A DNA stretch of 15,551 bases from Rodentolepis nana (taxonomy: Eukaryota; Platyhelminthes; Cestoda; Cyclophyllidea; Hymenolepididae): positions 1 through 15,551 of the forward strand of contig UZAE01014268.1 in assembly GCA_900617975.1 (NCBI GenBank), given 5' to 3'. Below the pieces are notes generated by a model, which worked only from the letters and a program-made list of their open reading frames with translations, ran no database searches and had not been told where the DNA came from. How positions within the stretch are numbered: the first letter of the stretch is position 1; every line of letters starts with the position of its first letter. The position numbers and the translations under genes are program-made. Positions 8,212 to 15,551 of this stretch are shown one piece after another.

Positions 8212-8494
8212 GAGAAAAATGTTTATATATGTATAATGTATTATATGTATAAATTCAATAAACGCTCCTCTCTCTCTATACCTCTGTTTCCTCAATGTCA
8301 TTGAGATAGCTGAACAGTTTCGGGAGTCGTTCTATGGTAAGATATTTTGTCGTAGAAAGCACTGTGGATAAATCAGGACTTTTTCGTGCATCGTTTCTCT
8401 GCAGTATCGAACATTCAACTCATTGATTAACAAGGCAGCCAATCGTGAGATTTCAAACCTGTTTAGTTGACTTAGCTATTTGCAATAAACAAAA
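8212..8494. other. AT-rich flank with short simple repeats
   Basis: This stretch holds TATATATGTATAATGTATTA-type sequence (about 8223-8252) and a CTCTCTCTCT run near 8265. It lies between the LINE truncation point and the next SINE copy. No gene is recognised. Confidence 0.45.
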
Positions 8495-8813
8495 TGCGAT
8501 AGACTTACCTCCACGTGGTGCACCCTGGGCAACGTATACTCATACGGCAAAAAAGTCTATTAATCGGCAGTTGACTTCTGACTTCAAACTACCATGACCC
8601 CATTGCATTTCATATTCGAATAATTCCACAGTATTCACCTCACCTTTTTTCTACCTTTGTGTTTGTCTGTCTCTTTTACGCCTGTGAATCATTATTCTGT
8701 CCCCCTCTCGACTTTTTACCACTTGGATGTTTATCTTCCCTCTGTGAATCCCGAAGTCAACTAAAGGGCTAATGATACCCATCATAACGCCTGCCATTTG
8801 AAATAATAGTTAT
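8495..8813 (+). mobile_element. SINE-like element, nearly full length, slightly 5'-truncated
   Basis: It starts at TGCGATAGACTTACCTCC, lacking the first GGGGTG. It carries the consensus head, one TTGACTTCTGACTTC module, CATATTCGAATAATTCCACA and a pyrimidine-rich segment with CTACCTTTGTGTTTGTCTGT. It ends GAAGTCAACTAAAGGGCTAA, then CGCCTGCCATTTGAAATAAT. It has a single head module and no internal expansion, so it serves as a reference for the ancestral layout. Confidence 0.88.
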
Positions 8814-10746
8814 TGAATAATGAAATTTTATACAAAAGACCATTTTGACGTTTTTATATTCGCTTTGCATTTTCAACTCCCTCTATTACACCTTGGAATT
8901 TATTAAACCAAACCACTTTTCTTACAATTAATAATTGTATTTCTGCTTTGCCTTAAATGATCAAGCTGATTTCTAATATTTTTGAGAAAGAAAAGGAATT
9001 ATTGATTAATAAAATCCTTTCAAATGATGAACATTAATTGTATCTCTTCGATGATCTTCTAAATCTGCTATCATTCGACAATAAATAGCAAGATCCTGAT
9101 AGATTTCATAAACTTCCTGTATTCCATATATTGGCAATATCAGACTTTCTCATATATTACAGATTGTAATATTCCTGAATTGCAAATCCTATTATAATTC
9201 CCCTAGTTCTAAAATCATCTAGGGCAAAGTGGTGGGCAAAAAGTAAAATTCATTTTTTAATTTTATTTCCATTTTCTCGGTTATTTAGGACAAAGTTTGT
9301 AGAAAAATGGGTGACAATAAATCTAAAGTTTTAAATTAAGTCAAATATTAGCCTTTCTCAAAACAGAAAAGAGATGCCAAAAAAAGTGTTGAATTTTAAT
9401 TTCACGTTGCTATAAGTTATCTATAAAAACAGCATTCTGTTTAAATTGGTCCATCGTTTGTTTATGTAGACATGACGTCACCTTGCAGTCGTGACATGCA
9501 ATTCTTCAATAAAGACGTCCGCATTGGATTTTGACTTTTAATCGATTTTTGTTGCCAGCATCCTAATTTATAATTTCGAAAAATAAAATCCTGCAAATTG
9601 ATTGACAAAGCAGTTTTCCTAGGTAATTACTAGACCGCCAATCTAAAAAATTAAGTGATGCAGGTTTTCCTAATATATCGCTCAATCTTACTCGCTCATT
9701 AACTTCCATTCGTTAAAAACACTGTAAAAGCATGCATATCACTTATAATTTATTAATATGCTTGAAAATTTTATTTTTCTATGTGTTAGGAAAATTACTT
9801 TACAACAAAAGACCTCCTGTCTACCTGCCAACTTGAATGAACCCTTAGTACTTCTGAGTGGAAAGTTAAACTCATTCATTGCAGGTCAAGATTCAATTAG
9901 TGCTTGCCAAATCCGTCTTGCAATAAGACCTATTTTTTGAACACCAACCACCCTGCTCCTGTTTAGCTCATAACCAAAGTTATTTTCAAGCATCATCAAT
10001 TCACGGCGCTCATTAGGATGGGCTGACTTTCAAACAACCCCGATAATCTAATAGCAATCAATGTAACTGAGTTATTAATTCCAAATCACTTTAGGAAGGA
10101 CCTCTCCTTACGCTTATTTTTGAATTTCAGCGACACCTCACTCACTAGGATAAATGCATGTAAATTAAAAAGAACAAACTAACTGAGAAATGTTAAGGTT
10201 TGGCATGCAAGCATGTCATCAAAGGTAATAGTCAATAAGAGTGAGTCAATACTATTATTGATGTCCTGATTCTTAACACCTCACAACACCCCCCCCTGTC
10301 ATTTTGGTTTCGTTCCTTTAGGGCCGCCGTCGATATTGGAGAAAATATGATAAGTGACCCTGTAGGATATAATTGCACAACCTCAAGAAAGCCGGGTGTT
10401 TAACTAATGTCCTATTATTCGAACAAAACATCTTTCGACCTCCGTTCTAGACGTTCCAGTACAGACAAAAGCACCAATCGATCACCAATTTATAGAAAAA
10501 AACCGAATTCCACATACAACCAAGGCAGTCACTTTAAACGATAAATGGATTGAAATATGTTGTAATATTAACGACGAATGCAAAGGCGACAAAAGAAAGG
10601 AGAATATAAAGAGAACGTGCAAAAGGTAAGCATTTAGAATGTCTAAGTAAAAGCTAGAATAAGAGAGAAAAAGAGAGAGAGCAAAGAATCGCTAAATCGT
10701 GACAGCAGCAGTAAAGTTCTAACGAATCCGTATTCCATCCTCAGCA
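8814..10746. other. Intergenic / TFG 3'-flanking DNA, no gene seen
   Basis: AT-rich sequence of about 1.9 kb with no convincing coding frame, RNA gene or repeat copy. The part nearest 10746 should hold the TFG 3' UTR. I looked for AATAAA on the minus strand within about 500 bases after the TFG stop and found only weak look-alikes (AATAAT near 10412), so I do not call a polyadenylation site. A GAGAGA-rich stretch lies near 10663-10681. Confidence 0.45.
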
Positions 10747-13700
10747 TTACATTGGACGTTGATCGTACGCTCCTCCACACATAGGGGGACCACCAAGTTG
10801 TAAGGGTGCTTGAGGTTGTGGAGGTGCACGAGGTCCCATACCTCCCATTGGTGGTGGTGGTGGTGGTATCATTCCACCACCTGAGGGGACGGCAGGGGGG
10901 AATCGATTAACGCCGGCCCCCATTGGTGGAGGTGGTGGTACCATATTGCCAATATTAACACCGCTCATCGACATGGCAGGGGGTGGTGGCATCATGCCGC
11001 TACTACTAATGCCACTCATTGACAATTGGGGCGGCTGAGACATCATTGAAATCGACGGTGGCATTGGTGGAGGTGGTGGGCCTTGGATTTGACCACCCAT
11101 CAATTGCTTTAGTGGAAAAATAATAATAGAGCTACTTATATAAATTTTAAGTAGTTATATAAAATTAACCTTAAAAGAGCTTTTGATAAAACTAAGGCAG
11201 TAACCCAACACAAGGAGATTAATTTAGCTGAGTGATGTACTTTACTTCTGCATTACTGGCCATGGGCGCTTATTCGGGTGGGCGACTATTTGATTCCAAA
11301 AATAATTTCATGAAATGGGATTATCCATTTGACCGCCCTCGGCAGATTTTCAGAAAACTATAGTATAAAAACTACTAGGTTTGAATATGTTCACTGCGTA
11401 GATTTTATTGTCACTTAAATTTTAAGAGTGATGGAATAACTGTAAACTCTGCAACAAAAAAACTTTGCAACTTGTTGACATAAGATATGAGCACTTCAAA
11501 CCAATTCGTACTGTAAATGAAAAGGGTGGAAAAGAGCATATAGAAAGTATTAAACCATGTAAGTGAAATTTTAGAGCTCAAAAAAATGCGAAAGATTTTA
11601 TTATGCAATCATAACTAAAATAGCAAGCAGACAAACCAAAACATTCGGCAACCTGGACGAAGAGAATCTTAAATTTCGCTAAAATTGATTAAGTTAAATA
11701 CTATTTAACTGGGAATATAGCAATGAAATGTGAGTTAAGGACACAAATTTAGTAAAAGAAGACAATTTGATGAATTCTGAATTTAAGTGATGTAACTATA
11801 TTTTGGTGATGGCTATATTACACACATCCAGGTCACCACTTCCTCACTAGGCACTTAAAAAATTCCTTACAAAAATTGAACGCCATTTATTCATTTGCAT
11901 TCACCATGAATAACAAAAAAATTAAGAATAGCAGCAGTTTGTTTAGAAGAGGCACATTTCCAGAAATATTTATCTGTCGGCACAAAGCACGTTAATAGTA
12001 AACACCTGACTGATATGATGCACAAATATCAAATATGCAAGAGCATTGACAACAAGACATTACAGTTCTGGGTGTACTAAACACAAGGATATATTAAGAT
12101 TCGAAACATTGAGTTAAGTGACATGTACATATAATTTTGAAGAAATGCACTTCTGCGAAGGCAGAGGTCACGAAATTCATGTTCCTCCTCGGAGTACCAC
12201 ATTCGACCTCGCAAAAATCGTGTTGAAACATGCATGTACGTTTAGAATCATGCACAACCTATCATGAACTAGCCAGATAGCTTCGACAACACTGTTCCGA
12301 ACACTTAAAGGAACAACAGGTGAATGTGCGAGTAAAATGCGAATTTTGGAAATTAGCTGAATTTTTCCATTTCACAAATCGCATTGTAAGCGGTTCGATT
12401 TGATAGGAATAAGGTTGAACACTTAGACAATTTCGACCTAACTGAAAGCTAACTAACTGAAATAAACAAAAGACAAAAAGACAAAGATAAAACCGATTAA
12501 TTACAAAAGAGCAATTGTACATTTATTTATAACACACGTTTGATTGCCAATCAACAGGCAAAACCTTTCAGACTTTATGATGTTCTAGACGACTTATTCC
12601 TCAAATTATTTACGTTCCAATTTTTCACGACCTCAACATTGACTTTTTATTCCACAACCAAATAGATTGTTCATCTCAATTATTAAAAGGCCGAAGTCAT
12701 CTAGAATACTTTTTGGTAATTACAAAGCGAATATCTCTGTTCTCCATCATGAGATAGTAAGATTAACAGTATGTCCAGAGCTGGAATATGTCCCCATGTT
12801 CTGCTAAGAAACATTAACCTTGAATACCAAATATTGTCCAAATCCAAGTCCAAACCAATTGAAGAAAAACTTACTTGCGAAGGGGTATTTGAAACAGTGG
12901 AAATTGGTCGAGGCTGATGCAAGAATGGTGGTTGGGGCATACCACCATATTGCTGTTGAGGTGGAGGCATAGGTCCACCCATGAAGGCAGGGCGCGGTGG
13001 CGGTCCCTGACCCAAAAGCGATGAAGGACCACCGCTTTGTTGAGGCAAGTAGGCAGTTGGCAAAAGTGCCGGCTGCTGTGGCTGTGGTGCTGAAGCTGAT
13101 GGATTTTGTGGCGCAGGGCTATTAGTAGCCAATGAAGTAGCGGTAGGAAGGATAGGAGGCTGTGCTGATGCAGCAGATGTTGGTGCCATTGAGTGCTGGC
13201 CACCCGAAGGTCCACTGAGATTTGAGGATATGAATGAATCAAGTGTTGACGATGGATTCTAAGACGGGAAAACATTTCCAAGATAAACCCAACTGAAAAA
13301 TGATACACAGATAAGCTTGAAACCTACAGAAAGTGGAATCGGATGAGAAGAGGGTGCCAAATCTGCAGGCTTATGCGGTGCAAAAGCTGGGACAACCGAT
13401 TCCAAAGGTTTTGGAGTAAAAGAATTCAGTTTCGGTGGCTCAGCGTCGGATAAAGTATTACTAGGGGGCTTTAATGTTGACGAAAAATTATAAATATTTA
13501 ATACAAAATTTAGCACATATCACTTCATTGCTATTTACCTCAGTCGTTGATGAAGGTTTAGCTGATTCATGAGGGCATGGTCTCGATTCGTCTTTGAAGT
13601 TAAAGAAAAATTCTTCAAACTTTCCAGCTAGTTGTTTAATTTCATCGTGGATACGATTTATCTGGGATACGATTGAGGTGGTATCCGCACTAGAATGAGA

Positions 13701-14230
13701 CGGAGCGACTGCTTTTATGGATTCGACGCAAGATTGGTCTGTATGAGGCACTGAAAATAACGATTAGAGAAAAAAACAAGGCCAATACAAGCGGCAATAA
13801 TCAACACTAAAAATGAGAAATTAAAGAGAAAAATGAAATCAATTAAAATGTACACTGTTATTATATGCATATTACCAGAAATAACAATTGAAATAAGGGA
13901 AATATAACTCACCAAAAATTTTCAGACGAAGAGTCTTATTGGAGTGAATAGCATAGGAAAGGTCAAACTCCTCCGCAATAGTAATATATTCATCATCTAG
14001 TAAACGTATCGTAAAAAGGACTAGAGCAAACCTTCATCTTTATATTTTATAGTAAAGCTTTCCAGATTATCTAATTGAGGCTTGAATACGCGCTGTAACA
14101 TCAAAACGAGCTCGTCGAGCGTTAATTCTTCATTATGAATAAGGATACGACGCAAATCATCACCAAGTTGGACTTTTATGACCAACTTTCCTCCCAAATC
14201 GTCTGTTTTCATAGGGAAAATTGACGTCAT
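10747..14230 (-). CDS. TFG: TFG homologue (ER exit site / COPII organiser), six exons
   Basis: Inferred exons: 14230-14032, 13996-13913, 13750-13539, 13468-13328, 13258-12875 and 11106-10747, giving about 459 residues. Human TFG is about 400. Residues 12-95 form a PB1 domain: [20 protein letters not shown] with the basic cluster, [11 protein letters not shown], and the acidic OPCA motif KYKDEDDEYITI...FDLSYAI. These match TFG closely. Residues about 121-142 ([20 protein letters not shown]) are a short predicted coiled coil. The rest is Pro/Ala/Gln-rich, then Met/Gly-rich with PPPPPM runs, ending YDQRPM. In animals TFG assembles through PB1 and the coiled coil, and its disordered tail helps cluster COPII carriers at ER exit sites. 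The ATG at 14230 is used; the codon just upstream is GTG. Least certain are the join to the last exon across a 1.8-kb intron and the exact 5' UTR. Confidence 0.85.
11107..12874 (-). other. TFG intron 5, 1768 nt, with possible alternative 3' end
   Basis: The donor is CAA|GTAAGT at 12874 and the acceptor is CCACTAAAG|CAATTG at 11107; both are phase 0. No repeat copy or other exon is recognised inside. The exon 5 frame stays open into the intron for 57 codons, to a stop at 12703..12701. An AATAAA lies on the minus strand at 12651..12646, so an intron-terminated isoform is possible. Confidence 0.65.
12646..12651 (-). terminator. Candidate intronic polyadenylation signal AATAAA
   Basis: The exact hexamer on the TFG sense strand lies about 50 nt after the stop that ends the exon 5 read-through frame. 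In AT-rich DNA such hexamers are common, so this is only a candidate. Confidence 0.25.
13997..14031 (-). other. TFG intron 1, 35 nt
   Basis: Minus-strand sequence GATGAAG|GTTTGCTC...TTTACTAG|ATGATGAA. Without removal the frame reads GLL and then stops. Splicing exactly here joins KYKDE to DDEYITI and restores the PB1 acidic motif. The donor GTTTGC is weak and the intron is far shorter than usual animal introns. Confidence 0.75.
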
Positions 14231-15198
14231 CACAGAAAATGTGTCGTTGGCGTTAATATAAATTCAACGCTTAATGTGCTAAATAGTATAACAAATTCGA
14301 TTTTCTTAATGAAATTGTGAAGACATCACAAGATTACATGCTAAATAGAATAAAAATTAAAAGATTATCATTTGAAAATTCTTTATAATATTATTTTGTC
14401 GTTGAACCAAATGATTTGCAAATTGATATTTAACTTATATCTTCCTATATCTTCAAAAGAATTTTTCCATAATGAATCATTGAATTTGAAATATTTGCAA
14501 TAAAACCTGATTTAAATAATGCTTTTATTACTTTCCGATTTAGTTAAGATTCTCTCATTATATTAAAAATTCAATTATAATATTTCAATATGGTGTGTTC
14601 TTAACCCTAATTAAGTTAATATGTTTTCGGGAATATTTACAATGTTGTATAAAGGCAGCATTCTTTCTACATATTGGAAAATTTTCATTATCTACAACGT
14701 AAAATGTATAGTTGTAACATCTAGGCTTAAATTATTATGTTACTTGAATATTTCGTGTACATTTTGGCAGAATGAATTTATATTTTATATTTTCACAGTT
14801 GGATAATATATTATTTCGTCATCTTGAGACGGATAAACAATCTATTAAATTTTTCTGTAAAATACCATATCGCACAAGTATGGATTTTAATTTTAAATTT
14901 CAAGGTGTTCATTTTCCTTGAAATTTCAAACTTCATATGAAGACAAACTTAGGGAAAACGCTTATAAACCTTTTCAAACTTCTCCGTTCTTGTTAAAATG
15001 ACTAACCTGAAAAAAATTGAAAGATTCAAAATTTTTAATGATGTTATTTAGGGAACCTTAAGTCATGATGAAATTACCTACGTCCTTTGAGCATAATCAT
15101 TCTCTTTATATATGCGCTTATCTATATGGCTTTGAAAAAACATACTTCCACTTAGATTGAAATTACTTCATTTGTACTGAAGTAATTTCATTCGTACT
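14231..15198. other. Region upstream of TFG, promoter not resolved
   Basis: About 970 bp of AT-rich DNA lies between the TFG start codon and a SINE copy. It should hold the TFG 5' UTR and promoter. I see only weak TATA-like sequence on the minus strand (TTTATATTAA near 14260) and no gene. A 9-bp inverted repeat, AATTACTTC/GAAGTAATT, lies at 15161-15187. Confidence 0.45.
15185..15198 (+). repeat. Target-site duplication, left copy (SINE at 15199)
   Basis: ATTTCATTCGTACT abuts the element head and matches ACTTCATTTGTACT (15521-15534) at 12 of 14 positions. An exact match to the right copy also exists slightly further left, at 15165-15178. Confidence 0.7.
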
Positions 15199-15520
15199 GG
15201 GGTGTGCGATAGACTTACCTCCACGTGGAGCACCCTGGGCAACGTATATTCATACGACAAAAAAGTCTATTAACTGACAGTTGACTTCTCACTTCAAACT
15301 ACCACCACCTCACTCTATGCCATATTCGACTATTTCCACAGTACTCTTCTTTCCTTTTTTCTACCTTTGTGTTTGTCTCTTACATCTTTGAAATACTCTT
15401 CTGTCCCCCCCCATCTCGACCTTTTTCACTTTGATGTTCCTTCTCCTCTATGAAGTCTGAGGTCAATTAAAGGGCTAATGAAAACCATCAAGACGCCTGC
15501 CATTTGACATAAATAAATAA
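15199..15520 (+). mobile_element. SINE-like element, full length, with target-site duplication
   Basis: The best-defined copy: 322 bp from GGGGTGTGCGATAGACTTAC to GCCTGCCATTTGACATAAAT and its tail. Segments in order are head with CCACGTGG and CACCCTGGGCAACG, one TTGACTTCTCACTTC module, CATATTCGACTATTTCCACA, a pyrimidine-rich segment with an 8-C run, and the LINE-like 3' end. It is preceded by ATTTCATTCGTACT and followed by ACTTCATTTGTACT, a duplication of about 14 bp with small differences. It lies about 970 bp upstream of the TFG start codon. Confidence 0.9.
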
Positions 15521-15534
15521 ACTTCATTTGTACT
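15521..15534 (+). repeat. Target-site duplication, right copy (SINE at 15199)
   Basis: ACTTCATTTGTACT directly follows the (TAAA)n tail. It is identical to 15165-15178 and nearly identical to 15185-15198, as expected for target-primed insertion. Confidence 0.75.
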
Positions 15535-15551
15535 TGTTTGCATATGCTCGA

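Noticed and set aside
6760..8260. TATTGAATTT on both sides of the LINE as a target-site duplication
   Set aside because: The two copies lie about 20-40 bp away from the element's ends and do not abut them. In AT-rich DNA a 10-base match is not convincing.
9758..9940. 60-codon plus-strand frame in the TFG 3' flank
   Set aside because: It has no recognisable domain, is short, and lies in AT-rich DNA where such frames are expected by chance.
10316..10360. TTTAG followed by a GC-rich GGCCGCCGTCG stretch as an extra exon
   Set aside because: The translation is short, ends quickly and matches nothing. No partner donor or frame supports it.
12262..12522. 86-codon minus-strand frame inside TFG intron 5
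   Set aside because: The composition is not coding-like and there are no domains. Splicing 12875 to 11106 keeps the TFG frame without it.
13715..13915. 66-codon hydrophobic minus-strand frame over TFG intron 2
   Set aside because: It is intron sequence bounded by a GTGAGT donor and a TTTTCAG acceptor. The hydrophobic translation reflects T-rich DNA.
14222..14229. TGACGTCA (CRE octamer) overlapping the TFG start codon as a CREB/ATF site
   Set aside because: The match is exact, but it is part of the ATG ACG TCA codons. The same octamer also occurs near 9473, so chance is a sufficient explanation without binding data.
14231..14233. Upstream start at 14233 for TFG
   Set aside because: That codon is GTG. 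The first ATG in frame is at 14230, and the PB1 domain begins shortly after.
14621..14806. 61-codon plus-strand frame upstream of TFG
   Set aside because: It is AT-driven hydrophobic translation with no support as a gene.

Overview
This window looks like nuclear DNA from an animal, most likely an arthropod. The evidence is AT-rich non-coding sequence, a spliced metazoan gene, a LINE with a fused RNase H domain, and dispersed SINE-like elements. The LINE's RT/RNase H sequence resembles elements I associate with arachnids and other arthropods, but I cannot fix the species. Two single N bases (745 and 7482) point to a draft assembly.

The only host gene I can support is on the minus strand at 14230..10747. 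It is a TFG (Trk-fused gene) homologue: an ER exit site/COPII organiser with an N-terminal PB1 domain, a short coiled coil, and a long Pro/Gly/Gln/Met-rich tail. I rebuilt it as six exons encoding about 459 residues. Every splice phase is compatible. The introns are 35, 162, 70, 69 and 1768 nt; the 35-nt first intron is unusually short.

The rest is dominated by one short retroelement family of about 320 bp. A full copy has five parts: a head starting GGGGTGTGCGATAGACTTACC, a TTGACTTC module, a TATTCGA segment, a pyrimidine-rich segment, and a 3' end 'AAAGGGCTAATGAT...GCCATTTG' followed by (AAATA)n. Copies or fragments lie near 600-744, 1178-1082 (minus strand), 4503-4960, 5614-5950, 6141-6213, 8495-8813 and 15199-15520. 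A 5'-truncated, internally deleted LINE on the minus strand (8211..6789) ends in almost the same 3' sequence and tail. This suggests that the LINE lineage mobilises the short element.

The most striking region is 2015-4410. Here the head module has expanded into a tandem array of roughly 45 units of about 38-42 bp, joined by a second tandem array of the TTGACTTC module. Long near-identical block duplications lie on top, at offsets of about 703, 1003 and 773 bp. The array carries about 28 CACGTG E-boxes. It leads into three successive truncated heads and a copy with a complete 3' end. The outermost SINE boundaries (about 600 and 4960) are flanked by near-identical 12-14 nt sequences. That raises the possibility that the whole 4.3-kb block is one expanded or interrupted insertion. 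The multi-frame open reading frames across the array are by-products of the repeat, not genes.

Regions 1-600, 746-1080, 1179-2014, 4961-5613, 6214-6788, 8212-8494, 8814-10746 and 14231-15198 hold no gene I can support.
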